This document shows positions 9,012 through 17,715 of a stretch of DNA of 64,000 bases, piece by piece. This stretch comes from JALRHH01 sp964638875 (GTDB lineage Bacteria > Patescibacteriota > Saccharimonadia > Saccharimonadales > JALRHH01). Location: NCBI GenBank assembly GCA_964638875.1, contig CAZXBL010000001.1:1-64000 (forward strand). Reading direction: 5' to 3'. The translations under genes were made by a program, and so were the position numbers. Each line of letters starts with the position of its first letter. Within the stretch, counting starts at the first letter, position 1. Below the pieces are notes generated by a model. It ran no database searches, was not told the DNA's origin, and saw only the letters and a program-made list of their open reading frames with translations.

Positions 9012-10535
9012 ATGAAGCTCATTGATTCGTTAAGCTACGCACCGTTTGAACTGGCATTTGGTACATCGGGTTTGCGAGGTCTGGTGACACACATGACAGA
9101 CCTAGAGTGCTATATAAATGCGTATGGTTTTATTGATTTCCTAAAACAGAGTGAGGATCTTCAAGAAGGTAGCACGGTCTATCTAGCGGGCGATCTACGC
9201 GACAGTACGCCCAGAATGTTACAGGTGATGACGGCGGCTATCAATGATGCAGGAATGGCAGTAGTTTACTGTGGCAAGATCCCAACCCCTGCGATCGCCT
9301 ACTATTCGTTAGATAACAAAGCTCCTTGCATCATGGTGACCGGAAGTCACATCCCTGCCGATCGTAACGGTATTAAGTTCTATAAAGCATCGGGTGAGGT
9401 ATTAAAGGCAGACGAGGCACTCATGCAGCAACAAGTTGCAGTTGCGCGTAGGACCATCTACGCTCAGCAGCTTAAGGAGTCTAAGTTTAAACCTGACGGC
9501 TCCCTGAAAGACCTGCCTGAACTCCCGGTCGTAGACCAGGGAGCTGAGACTGTCTATAGTAATCGCTACATTGATGTTTTTGGCCCCAATGCCCTGGCAG
9601 GTAAAGAAATTGTGATGTACCAACATAGCGCAGTAGGGCGGGATATCATAGTGCAGATCATGGAATCACTGGGGGCTACAGTCACTCCAGTTGAAAGAAG
9701 CGAAATATTTGTACCTATTGATACTGAAAATGTCCGGGAAGCCGAAAAGCAACTCTTTAAGCGATTTGCCACTGAAAACCCTAATTGCTTCGCAATTGTA
9801 TCTACTGACGGGGATAGCGACCGACCTTTTGTAATCGATGAGACAGGTGAATTTCACCGTGGCGATGTACTGGGCTGCGTCGCTACTGATTTTTTGGAGG
9901 CTCAGTTTGCTGCAGTACCTATTAGCGCTAATGACGCAGTTGACGAGTTCTGTACTAAGAAAAGTGTAGAACTGGTACACACAAAGATTGGATCACCATT
10001 TGTAATCGTTGCGATGCAACAATCCACCCGACATCCTGCAGTGGGCTGGGAGGTGAATGGGGGGCTATTAACGGGCGATGACATTTTTGTAAATGGGAAA
10101 GTATTAAGGGCATTGCCTACCCGTGATGCGTTGTTGCCGATTCTCTGCGCACTACTGTCCGCGGCCCAACCAGATAGAAAAGTCTCAGAAGTATTCGCAG
10201 CCCTTCCTGCACGTTATACTGGAGGAGGATTGATTGACGTCACTGAAGAACAGACAGGACAGGTAAGAAGTCTTGGTAATGATATAGCTCGCGCGCAGCA
10301 GGTAGCTGATAGCATATTTGCCAATTCGTCTTTTGGTAGTGCCACACTGGATACTACTGACGGACTAAGAATGATATTTGAAAACGGCGAAGTTATGCAC
10401 TTGCGTGCCTCTGGGAATGCGCCTCAAGTGCGAGTTTATACAAATGCAGCAACACAGTCACGCGCTGATGAACTTGCGGACGAAGCCCTCGACAGTAAGG
10501 GCTACATCATGAAATTACTGAGTAAGTTGGCTTAA
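9012..10535 (+). CDS. Phosphomannomutase/phosphoglucomutase family protein
   Basis: 507 residues of the alpha-D-phosphohexomutase family. The N-terminal FGTSGLRG, the phosphoserine loop VTGSHIPADRNGIKFY (Ser112), the metal loop STDGDSDRP and the sugar loop GWEVNGG (in place of GGExSGH) are visible, as is the C-terminal phosphate site RASGNAPQVRVY. It converts mannose-6-phosphate to mannose-1-phosphate and/or the glucose equivalents. Immediate adjacency to manC argues for the mannose reaction. The gene ends one base before the 3' end of the convergent glmS, leaving no room for a separate terminator. Confidence 0.9.
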   Translation: MKLIDSLSYAPFELAFGTSGLRGLVTHMTDLECYINAYGFIDFLKQSEDLQEGSTVYLAGDLRDSTPRMLQVMTAAINDAGMAVVYCGKIPTPAIAYYSLDNKAPCIMVTGSHIPADRNGIKFYKASGEVLKADEALMQQQVAVARRTIYAQQLKESKFKPDGSLKDLPELPVVDQGAETVYSNRYIDVFGPNALAGKEIVMYQHSAVGRDIIVQIMESLGATVTPVERSEIFVPIDTENVREAEKQLFKRFATENPNCFAIVSTDGDSDRPFVIDETGEFHRGDVLGCVATDFLEAQFAAVPISANDAVDEFCTKKSVELVHTKIGSPFVIVAMQQSTRHPAVGWEVNGGLLTGDDIFVNGKVLRALPTRDALLPILCALLSAAQPDRKVSEVFAALPARYTGGGLIDVTEEQTGQVRSLGNDIARAQQVADSIFANSSFGSATLDTTDGLRMIFENGEVMHLRASGNAPQVRVYTNAATQSRADELADEALDSKGYIMKLLSKLA

Positions 10536-12365
10536 TTACTCGACGGTAACTGATTTGGCGAGGTTTCGTGGTCTGTCAACGTTGTGACCTTTGGCAACAG
10601 CAACGTAATATGCAAAAAGCTGCATCACCACTACTACGAGTAGTTCCTGGGTCTGCTCTAATGTTTCTGGGATATAAATGACATCGTCAGCTACTCTTGC
10701 TACAGACTTGTGACCCTCTGTTGTAACCGCGATGACCGGGCCCTTGCGTGCACGGATTTCTTCGATATTAGAGATGGTTTTCTCTAGTAGTGAGTCATCT
10801 GTTGCAACGGCAAAAGTCGGAAAGTTCTCGTCAATCAAGGCAAGGGGACCGTGCTTCATTTCGCCGGCCGAATAGCCCTCAGCATGGATGTAACTGATCT
10901 CCTTTAGTTTAAGTGCACCTTCAAGGGCGCAAGGGAACCCATATTTGCGGCCGATGAACATGAAATCTGCGTAGTCTTTGTATTTGTGAGCGAGTCTTTC
11001 AATAGACGGAGCATTGTCCAGGATTTGTTTTACTTTGTCTGGCAAGATTTGTAGCTCGTGCATAATTGGCTTGTAAAGTGGCGTCCGACCCTGACTTAAA
11101 TGGAGGGCTATTTCTGTCAGTATGGTCACTTGAGCGATAAAGGCCTTTGTACTAGCAACAGACTGTTCCGGACCGGCATGGCAATATACACCCGCATCAG
11201 TCATACGGGCTATCGTAGAGCCGACTGTGTTAACAATCCCAAGGCGCAGGACGCCAAAACTCTCAACTTTTTTCAGGGCTGCAATAGTATCAGCGGTTTC
11301 GCCTGACTGTGATATTGCCAGGAGCGCAGTACTGCGGGAAAACGGCTCGTTTCGATACTTGAATTCTGATGCGTGCTGTACCTCTACTGGTATACCTGCG
11401 ATTTCCTCAATGAGGTACTCGCCAACTAGCCCAGCGTAGTATGAAGTGCCACACGCGACTATAACGATACGGTCAATGTAGCGGAGTTGCTCAGCAACGT
11501 TATCAAGCCCACCAAGCTTTACGCTGTTGCTCTCTGGCTTAATACGCCCACGAGTGGCTGCTTGAATTGTCTGTGGCCCCTCGTGAATTTCCTTGAGCAT
11601 GAAATGTGGGTAGTCGCCAAGCGCAGCCTTCTCTGAATCGTAATCCAGTAATTCTGCCTCACGCTGGACCTGCACAGCGTGCTTGATATTGTGGATTTTA
11701 GCCTCATCTTTGCAGATACGTGCGATCTCATAGTCATCAAGATAAATAACCTTTTTAGTACGATCCATTATAGCTGTGGCGTCAGATGCCAGGAAATGTT
11801 CGCCGTCACCCACGCCGATGACGAGAGGGCTAGACAGACGTGCAACGTACAGACAATCTGGCTCTTTGGCGTATAGAGCAGCTATCGCATAGGCACCACT
11901 AAGTTCCTCGATAGTCTTTTCAAAGGCTTTCTGAAATGTATCTTCTGCTTGCAGGTGAAAATCGATCAGGTGAGGGATAACCTCGGTGTCCGTTTCTGAT
12001 ACAAACACGTATCCTTTTGACTGTAAACGAGCACGAAGCTCTTGATAGTTTTCAATAATACCGTTGTGTACAACAAAGATGGTCTTATCTGTATTGTAGT
12101 GGGGGTGTGCATTGGTAAGGCTTGGCGCTCCGTGAGTTGCCCAGCGAGTATGCCCGATTGCTACGTGTGTGTTATCCACGGGCAGTGTTTCGAGCTCTCC
12201 TTGCAAAGCTTCGACGCGTCCTACCTGTTTTGTGGTGACCGGTTGACCGTCAATGATAGTACTAATTCCGGCTGAGTCGTAGCCCCGATATTCCAGGGAG
12301 TGCAACCCTTGCATTACGAAGTCAACAGCATGACTTTTTCCGATGTATCCGACAATTCCGCACAT
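10536..12365 (-). CDS. glmS: Glutamine--fructose-6-phosphate aminotransferase
   Basis: 609 residues, full length. The N-terminal Ntn-type glutaminase begins MCGIVGYIG with Cys2 as nucleophile, followed by HTRWATHG and HNGIIENYQ. Two SIS domains follow, with CGTSYYAG, SQSGETADT, the STKAF loop and the C-terminal NLAKSVTVE. It makes glucosamine-6-phosphate, the first step to UDP-GlcNAc for peptidoglycan and glycans. No glmS ribozyme signature is seen in the short upstream gap. A TACAAT -10 box at about 12380-12385 (minus strand) could serve as promoter with a roughly 30-nt leader. Confidence 0.96.
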   Translation of the reverse strand: MCGIVGYIGKSHAVDFVMQGLHSLEYRGYDSAGISTIIDGQPVTTKQVGRVEALQGELETLPVDNTHVAIGHTRWATHGAPSLTNAHPHYNTDKTIFVVHNGIIENYQELRARLQSKGYVFVSETDTEVIPHLIDFHLQAEDTFQKAFEKTIEELSGAYAIAALYAKEPDCLYVARLSSPLVIGVGDGEHFLASDATAIMDRTKKVIYLDDYEIARICKDEAKIHNIKHAVQVQREAELLDYDSEKAALGDYPHFMLKEIHEGPQTIQAATRGRIKPESNSVKLGGLDNVAEQLRYIDRIVIVACGTSYYAGLVGEYLIEEIAGIPVEVQHASEFKYRNEPFSRSTALLAISQSGETADTIAALKKVESFGVLRLGIVNTVGSTIARMTDAGVYCHAGPEQSVASTKAFIAQVTILTEIALHLSQGRTPLYKPIMHELQILPDKVKQILDNAPSIERLAHKYKDYADFMFIGRKYGFPCALEGALKLKEISYIHAEGYSAGEMKHGPLALIDENFPTFAVATDDSLLEKTISNIEEIRARKGPVIAVTTEGHKSVARVADDVIYIPETLEQTQELLVVVVMQLFAYYVAVAKGHNVDRPRNLAKSVTVE

Positions 12366-12402
12366 AGACTAAGTAGGTATCCTTTTCATTAGTAAGCAGA
12401 CG

Positions 12403-13503
12403 CTATTGTATAACTTTATCTAAGAAACGGTGTAAACTTCTGTGAAAATTATCGATTGAGTAGTTTTCTGCAGCCTTTTTTATATCATCTTGGTTATATT
12501 TTGAGGGATCGAAGGTTTGGAGGGTGGTTTGGAGGGATTCTACGGTTTGTTCGGTGAAGAATGCGCCGGTTTTGCCTTCTTGGACGTAGTCGAGGGCGCC
12601 ACCGGCTTTGTAGGCGACTACTGGGGTGCCGGCTGCCATGGCTTCAACAGGGGTTATACCAAAGTCATCTTCGCCGCAAAAGATAAACGCTTCTGCGCTT
12701 GCCATGTATTTTTTGACCTTTTCGTCGGAGACATCAGTGTCAAAGATAACACTTGGCCCGGCTGCTTTCTGAAGATTGATATTTTCTGGACCATTTCCGG
12801 CAACGGTTAGTTTCAGCCCCAGTTCGCTACAAGCTTTTATAGCCAAAATCTGCTGTTTCTGCGGTACCTGACGACCGAGTACCAAAAAGCCTTCACGTGG
12901 CTGCTTAGGGAAGTCACGGAACGGTTCCGTGTTTACAGGAGGGAAGATAACAGTAGAATCACGATTGTAGTACCGCTTGATGTCAGCCTGGATATGATTA
13001 GAATTCGCAATCACGTAGTCTGCACGCTGCGCGGCTTTGTAGTCCCATTCGCGAAAGGGAGCGACGAATAGTTTAAGTGCCAGACGAACGATAGGATTAA
13101 ATGGCCCAAAACCAGGCTTCGCTGTATACAAATCATAGTGACGCCAATAGTAGTGTGTTGGAGAGTGACAATAGTTAACATGTAAAGTGTTCTTGTCAGT
13201 TTTTACAGAAAAGGCTTCGCCATTGCCAGATGAACTAATGACCAAATCATATTTGGACAGGTCAAGATGGCCAAACCACCAGATTCGTGGCAAAATCATG
13301 AATTTACGAAGCTTGCCAAAATGCTGTAGCCAGCCAGTAACGACTTTACCGTCAAGTTTCTGTTGCCATTTATCAGTTGCATAGGAGGTATAAATGGGTG
13401 CATTAGGGAACATGTGGTGTAGCTCCAACACGACTTTTTCAGCACCGCCTCCTACCAACCAGTCATGAACAATCGCAACCTTCAAAGTTGTTAGATCTTT
13501 CAT
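12403..13503 (-). CDS. GT4 glycosyltransferase, WbaZ-like
   Basis: 366 residues. VAIVHDWLVGGGAEKVV at the start and NYCHSPTHYYW at about residue 120 are signatures of the WbaZ-like mannosyltransferase branch of GT4; the donor lobe shows VLGRQVPQKQ, FCGEDDFGITPVEAMAAGTPV and YKAGGALDYV. Likely adds mannose to an undecaprenyl-linked glycan using GDP-mannose from the ManC pathway at 7.4-10.5 kb. It overlaps by 4 bp the glycosylphosphotransferase gene upstream on the same strand, consistent with consecutive steps: lipid priming, then first extension. Mannose as donor is inference from subfamily and context. Confidence 0.87.
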   Translation of the reverse strand: MKDLTTLKVAIVHDWLVGGGAEKVVLELHHMFPNAPIYTSYATDKWQQKLDGKVVTGWLQHFGKLRKFMILPRIWWFGHLDLSKYDLVISSSGNGEAFSVKTDKNTLHVNYCHSPTHYYWRHYDLYTAKPGFGPFNPIVRLALKLFVAPFREWDYKAAQRADYVIANSNHIQADIKRYYNRDSTVIFPPVNTEPFRDFPKQPREGFLVLGRQVPQKQQILAIKACSELGLKLTVAGNGPENINLQKAAGPSVIFDTDVSDEKVKKYMASAEAFIFCGEDDFGITPVEAMAAGTPVVAYKAGGALDYVQEGKTGAFFTEQTVESLQTTLQTFDPSKYNQDDIKKAAENYSIDNFHRSLHRFLDKVIQ

Positions 13504-14924
13504 TTACCGCCAGTGCCACCAAGGATTGCTCTGGCTGTCCGTATAAGGATAGATATATCAAGCCAGAAGTTCCAGTTCTGCACGTAGTAGACATCAAGCT
13601 TACGACGTTCGTCAAAACTGATGTCGCGACGTCCAGATATTTGCGCTAACCCCGTTAGCCCTGACTTCACGCTTAAAATTGAGTGCTTCTTCTCGTATGC
13701 ATTGAGTTCTTGAGGGATAAGTGCGCGTGGTCCAACCAAGCTGATGTCGCCCTTCAACACATTGAATAGTTGTGGTAACTCGTCGAGACTAGTGTTTCTT
13801 AGAAAGTTTCCGACCCAACCATAGCGAGGGTCATTCTGTAAAAAGTCCCCTCCATCCCTGTATTGCTTGATAAGCTGTGGTTTACCCATTTTCTGGAAGG
13901 CTTCTTCCGGAGTCATACCGTTATACTTGGTCTTCACAGTGCGGAGTTTGTAGACCCTAAATTCTCTATTAAATCGAGTTAGACGAATCTGCCTAAAGAA
14001 CACATCGCCTTTTGGCTCGGCTAGCTTCATGAAAACTGCCACTACAGCAAGAACAGGTAGGGCGATGACCATACTCAAACTGGTAACCACAAGATCAAAC
14101 AACCGCTTTGCAACTCGTCCCCAACCAATCAGGGCTGTTTGGTGAACAGCGATGACCGGAAGCCCCGCAAACAGCTCTACGGCGATGTTGCCAACGAATA
14201 AATCACTGTTGCCAGGCACAAATCGGTACGAAATATGATTAGTTTGGGCATATAGCAGAATCTTGTTGTTCTTGGCCTGGTCACGGTAGAGTTCAGTCTG
14301 AATGATGCCGTGGATTTGGCCATTATTTAGGTGCTCCACAACGGTTTCAAAATCTTCGAAATGGGGGTAGTCACGGTATTTGCGCCCGACAATTCCCAGC
14401 ACCCGTACTCCGGTACTACGTGTGTCGCCAACAGACTCTGTAATGTCTTCGCTGACACGGGTATCGCCGATGATCAAAATATTGCTGACACCTCCACCAA
14501 ATCGGTACAAAATGTGCCGGAACAATCGAGCAAACGTCCTAAAGAGCGCCAGCAGCACAAACCCAATTATCAGAGCGTACAGTGGCACCAATCGTCCGGG
14601 CAGTAACTGGTCCTCTGATAAAAAGTCGTAACCAATGATAAGCAACGTGCCAATAAAGGCGCCAACAAGCAACCGACCAAGTTCTACGAAGCGCTTTTCG
14701 TAGATTTCTTGGCGATATAGCCCTATAAAAGCGTGTACCAACAGCCAAACCGGCAATATGTACACAATTGCCTTCAAGAAGTTCTCACCGCCTATAGTAG
14801 CGATCTTGCCATCGTCAAAGTAGTTGAACCGGAGGAAATAAGCCGCTGCGAATGCAGCTATTAAAGCAATGAAGTCACCGAATAAGAGGAAAATAGAGTA
14901 GATAAGTGAGGCGTTGTTCTTCAT
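13500..14924 (-). CDS. Polyprenyl glycosylphosphotransferase (WcaJ/WbaP type)
   Basis: 474 residues from the preferred ATG at 14924; an upstream ATG at 15029 would add 35 residues rich in Arg, Tyr and Ser that do not look native. Four N-terminal transmembrane helices (to about residue 150) and a CoA-binding-like Rossmann segment (NILIIGDTRV) precede the catalytic bacterial sugar transferase domain with the membrane re-entrant helix, VFFRQIRLTRFNREFRVYKLRT, SLDELPQLFNVLKGDISLVGPR and GLTGLAQISGR. The family transfers hexose-1-phosphate from a nucleotide sugar to undecaprenyl phosphate, initiating surface polysaccharide assembly. The downstream GT4 gene overlaps it by 4 bp. Confidence 0.9.
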   Translation of the reverse strand: MKNNASLIYSIFLLFGDFIALIAAFAAAYFLRFNYFDDGKIATIGGENFLKAIVYILPVWLLVHAFIGLYRQEIYEKRFVELGRLLVGAFIGTLLIIGYDFLSEDQLLPGRLVPLYALIIGFVLLALFRTFARLFRHILYRFGGGVSNILIIGDTRVSEDITESVGDTRSTGVRVLGIVGRKYRDYPHFEDFETVVEHLNNGQIHGIIQTELYRDQAKNNKILLYAQTNHISYRFVPGNSDLFVGNIAVELFAGLPVIAVHQTALIGWGRVAKRLFDLVVTSLSMVIALPVLAVVAVFMKLAEPKGDVFFRQIRLTRFNREFRVYKLRTVKTKYNGMTPEEAFQKMGKPQLIKQYRDGGDFLQNDPRYGWVGNFLRNTSLDELPQLFNVLKGDISLVGPRALIPQELNAYEKKHSILSVKSGLTGLAQISGRRDISFDERRKLDVYYVQNWNFWLDISILIRTARAILGGTGGK

Positions 14925-15063
14925 ATAGTGACTATCATTGTACCACCGTAGATAGTTGCTGTTATACAAGTAGAGCGGAGGAGGGTAGGAGCTTGCTCGT
15001 ACCCTCCGAGTACTACGCTGTAATCGCATGATATACTATGCTTGATTAGTACAGAATACGAAC

Positions 15064-15510
15064 ATGAAGAAAAAACACTTACTAAAGAAAAAACAACGTA
15101 AAGAATTAACCCGGTTTGCCGAATATATGATCGGTGGTGGTGTCTGGTTCTGGAGTGGGTATGTAATAATCGTTGTCCTGGATGATCACATCGGTCTGTT
15201 CTGGGCGAATGTATTGGGCCAAACAGTTGGTTTGACGCTCAACTTTATCATCGAGCGGTATTGGGCATTCAAGACCAAGCGACCTGCAGCCCTATTAGTC
15301 GCCACTAAACGCTACATTGGCTACACAGTTGTGAACGCATTCGGGCTTAATTACCTGATACTACTGGGGCTTCGCAGCGTTGGTATTGATCCAGCAATCG
15401 GGCAATTTATCGCATCTGCATTCTTTACCGTGTGGAACTACTACTGGTACAAAGTCTATGTATTTAAGGGTAAAGACAAGCCAAAGCATGTAAAGCACCA
15501 CACACCATGA
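15064..15510 (+). CDS. GtrA family membrane protein
   Basis: 148 residues: a lysine-rich start, then four hydrophobic helices with the family motif NFIIERYWAFKT and a C-terminal WNYYWYKVYVFKG. GtrA-like proteins are small four-helix membrane proteins involved in moving lipid-linked sugars across the membrane or assisting GtrB-type enzymes; the local glycan genes agree. A CAGAAT -10-like box lies 6 nt before the ATG, compatible with a leaderless transcript. It overlaps the following LexA-like gene by 4 bp. Confidence 0.82.
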   Translation: MKKKHLLKKKQRKELTRFAEYMIGGGVWFWSGYVIIVVLDDHIGLFWANVLGQTVGLTLNFIIERYWAFKTKRPAALLVATKRYIGYTVVNAFGLNYLILLGLRSVGIDPAIGQFIASAFFTVWNYYWYKVYVFKGKDKPKHVKHHTP

Positions 15511-15959
15511 GTGAACAAACAGCAGTTCGTCCAACTAAGAAGCAGCGTGAGTTACTGACCTATATTGAGGGATTTATCGCTGAACATGGCTACAGCCCGA
15601 GTTATCGTGAAATTATGAATGGGTTGAGTTATAGCTCAGTTGCTACGGTAGCGTTACATGTGAATAGTCTGATTAAGCGCGGCCATTTGCGCAAACGTGA
15701 CCATTCGGCACGTTCCATAGAACTTGTAGATATTACAGAAGCACCAGTTAAGACGAACGAGGTTAAGCCAGCTGAGGAAAAGTGGTTGGTTGAAAAAGTT
15801 GAACATTATTTTGCCCAAGCAGAGCAAAGCGTGATCACCCAGACACAACTAGATGAGCTGTATGTTCTGATCGGGGCGCTCAAAGTATTGGGTCTCGATG
15901 GGGCAGCACATTCGTTCATTCCAAGATTGTCAGAATTAAAGGCGGGAGGCGAATCGTAG
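15507..15959 (+). CDS. LexA-type winged-helix protein lacking the peptidase domain
   Basis: 150 residues. Residues 9-75 match the LexA DNA-binding domain: TKKQRELLTYIEGFIAEHGYSPSYREI, then SSVATVALHVNSLIKRGHLRK and a SARSIEL wing end. The remaining 75 residues are predicted helical and contain no Ser-Lys autoprotease region, so it cannot be a conventional self-cleaving LexA. It may be a non-inducible repressor or a regulator of the local genes. It overlaps gtrA by 4 bp and is followed after 2 bp by uppP, an unusual operon position for a LexA-fold protein. Confidence 0.8.
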   Translation: MSEQTAVRPTKKQRELLTYIEGFIAEHGYSPSYREIMNGLSYSSVATVALHVNSLIKRGHLRKRDHSARSIELVDITEAPVKTNEVKPAEEKWLVEKVEHYFAQAEQSVITQTQLDELYVLIGALKVLGLDGAAHSFIPRLSELKAGGES

Positions 15960-15961
15960 GC

Positions 15962-16789
15962 ATGGAAATATTGCATGCCATTCTGCTGGGAATCATAGAG
16001 GGAATAACGGAATTCTTGCCCGTTTCCAGTACGGGTCACTTAACGATAGCCGAGCGATTACTCGGCTATGACATCGGCGATCCGGCGATCACAGCGTTTA
16101 CAGCATTTATTCAGACCGGAGCAACGCTAGCGACGATGCTATATTTCAGGAAGGATTTATGGCGGGTCCTGAAAGCTTGGTTCAATGGATTGTCTGGCAG
16201 GGCAAAACGAGGCGCTGATTACAAACTAGGATGGGGAATTATTATCGGGTCTATCCCAATTGCTATTGTTGGTATAGCTTTTAAGGAGCATATCGAAACT
16301 ACTATCCGTAGCCTATGGATTGTCGCAATTGGGCTGCTGGCATGGAGCGCCGTTATGTACCTGACAGAGCGCTACGCAAAACAATCTCGCAGTGAAAAGT
16401 CTGCTACATGGAAAGATACGCTATTTATTGGCCTCGTGCAGTGTATGTCGTTAGTGCCTGGTGTATCACGGTCAGGTGCGACTATCTCAGCATCGTTCAT
16501 GCGTGGATTTGACCGGGTTACTGCGACTAGATTGTCGTTCTTCCTGTCTATTCCTGCCTTACTGGCAGCTGGCATCCTACAGGTTGCGACTCATGCGGAT
16601 GATATTGATGCCCGAGTTGGCTGGTTGCCAACGATTGTGGCAACCGTTGTGTCTTTTCTGGTTGCATACGTCGCAGTCGCCTGGCTTTTGAAATTCATCG
16701 CCCACCATTCATTTAAAAGCTTTATTGTCTACCGTGTCGCCATCGGTAGCATCCTGATACTATTGTTGGTAACAGGTGTGTTAGAATAA
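15962..16789 (+). CDS. uppP: Undecaprenyl-diphosphatase
   Basis: 275 residues, polytopic. The two BacA/UppP motifs are present: EGITEFLPVSSTGHL near the start (catalytic Glu and Ser/Thr/His) and PGVSRSGATISASFMRG in the middle. The enzyme removes a phosphate from undecaprenyl pyrophosphate on the outer membrane face, regenerating carrier lipid for peptidoglycan and glycan export. Close placement to the glycosylphosphotransferase and GtrA genes fits a shared carrier-lipid pathway. Confidence 0.96.
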   Translation: MEILHAILLGIIEGITEFLPVSSTGHLTIAERLLGYDIGDPAITAFTAFIQTGATLATMLYFRKDLWRVLKAWFNGLSGRAKRGADYKLGWGIIIGSIPIAIVGIAFKEHIETTIRSLWIVAIGLLAWSAVMYLTERYAKQSRSEKSATWKDTLFIGLVQCMSLVPGVSRSGATISASFMRGFDRVTATRLSFFLSIPALLAAGILQVATHADDIDARVGWLPTIVATVVSFLVAYVAVAWLLKFIAHHSFKSFIVYRVAIGSILILLLVTGVLE

Positions 16790-16813
16790 GCGTAATTACA
16801 TTAGCGAGGGAAT

Positions 16814-17470
16814 ATGGCAAGTCTTAAACCAAAAAAATTATTTACAACAAAAAGAATGCTAGTACTGGCCAACATTGTGGTATTGCTCGGTCTAGCTGGC
16901 TTCGGGGGCTACTTCTTTAAGAAGTACCAGGATACCAAAAACGCGAGTCCAGAAAAAATCCAGCAGGCGCAGGTGGATCAAACAATTAGTGAGGTTGGCA
17001 AGCTATACGCACTGCCAGCCAACGAAAAGCCTGATGTGGCGACCGTTAAGGACAAAGAAGCGCTCAAGAAACAGTACCCATTCTTTGATCAGGCTGAGAA
17101 CGATGACGTCGTTCTGATTTACAAGGAAGCAAAGTTGGCTATCCTATACCGCCCGAGCACCAAGAAACTGGTTAAAGTCGGTCCTGTAAACATCGAAAAC
17201 GGTTTAAGTATCCGGACTGTCGGCAGTGATACAGAACGTTCCGCGGTTGAGAAGCTGCTGACCGACAACAAGCTAACCTTCACGACTGGCGGAACCGCTA
17301 AAACTGCAGTTAGTGGTGTGATCGTCGTGGACCTAAAAGGTACGAACAGCGAGCAAGCCAAGAAACTAGCCGAAATCGTCAAGGGAACCGTTGGTACTTT
17401 GCCGGAAGGTGAAGACAAGCCTGCTGATGCTGACTTGTTAGTACTTGTCGGTCCTACGACAACTCCTTAG
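16814..17470 (+). CDS. Membrane-anchored protein of unknown function
   Basis: 218 residues: cytoplasmic KPKKLFTTKRM, one transmembrane helix at about 15-36 (LVLANIVVLLGLAGFGGYFF) and a soluble outer domain with about 180 residues. The segment YKEAKLAILYRPSTKKLVKVGPV recurs in small single-pass proteins of this phylum that I cannot name. An extended GAGGGA Shine-Dalgarno lies just before the ATG. It follows uppP by 24 bp. Function unknown. Confidence 0.75.
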   Translation: MASLKPKKLFTTKRMLVLANIVVLLGLAGFGGYFFKKYQDTKNASPEKIQQAQVDQTISEVGKLYALPANEKPDVATVKDKEALKKQYPFFDQAENDDVVLIYKEAKLAILYRPSTKKLVKVGPVNIENGLSIRTVGSDTERSAVEKLLTDNKLTFTTGGTAKTAVSGVIVVDLKGTNSEQAKKLAEIVKGTVGTLPEGEDKPADADLLVLVGPTTTP

Positions 17471-17552
17471 TTAATACCACCAGGGGTGGTGCACTACTAC
17501 CTATGGTGTGCCAGATGTAGCGTATACTACTACAGCTAGTGTAGCATTAACG

Positions 17553-17561
17553 TGCTAAGAT
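17553..17561 (+). promoter_or_regulatory. Extended -10 promoter of the riboswitch leader
   Basis: TGCTAAGAT matches the extended -10 form TGnTATAAT. No good -35 is seen. Predicted start is near 17568, giving a leader of about 148 nt. Confidence 0.4.
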
Positions 17562-17567
17562 ACCTGT

Positions 17568-17715
17568 ACTTAACAAAAAAGAAAGCTGGAATCAGGTTAA
17601 ATTCCTGAACTGTGCCGCAACGGTTAAAGTCCGATACAGCGTAAATCTCTCGAGCAGGAGTGAGTCTACAAGATCTTTGTACCCTCATTTACTTACCGGG
17701 AATGAGGGGATTTTT
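17568..17715 (+). promoter_or_regulatory. Cobalamin-riboswitch-like leader with RBS-sequestering hairpin
   Basis: The core resembles the cobalamin aptamer family: closing stem GCTG (17585-17588)/CAGC (17637-17640), a GGAA joint, stem TCAGG/CCTGA around GTTAAATTC, and ACTGT-GCCGCA-ACGGT, matching the family's conserved CUGU-CCCGCAA-CUGU arm; AAGTCCGATAC then resembles the terminal B12 box. Peripheral helices seem absent, so it would be a compact variant. Downstream, CCCTCATT (17682-17689) pairs with AATGAGGG (17701-17708), burying the GAGGGG Shine-Dalgarno that sits 6 nt before the ATG at 17716; five Ts follow. This is a plausible translational off-switch. The ligand is inferred from motif similarity only. 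Confidence 0.55.

Noticed and set aside
10500..12402. glmS ribozyme or riboswitch upstream of glmS
   Set aside because: The 37-bp gap is too short and shows no ribozyme core.
13500..15029. Longer start of the glycosylphosphotransferase at 15029
   Set aside because: The extra 35 residues do not resemble family N-termini; ATG 14924 starts directly before the first membrane helix.
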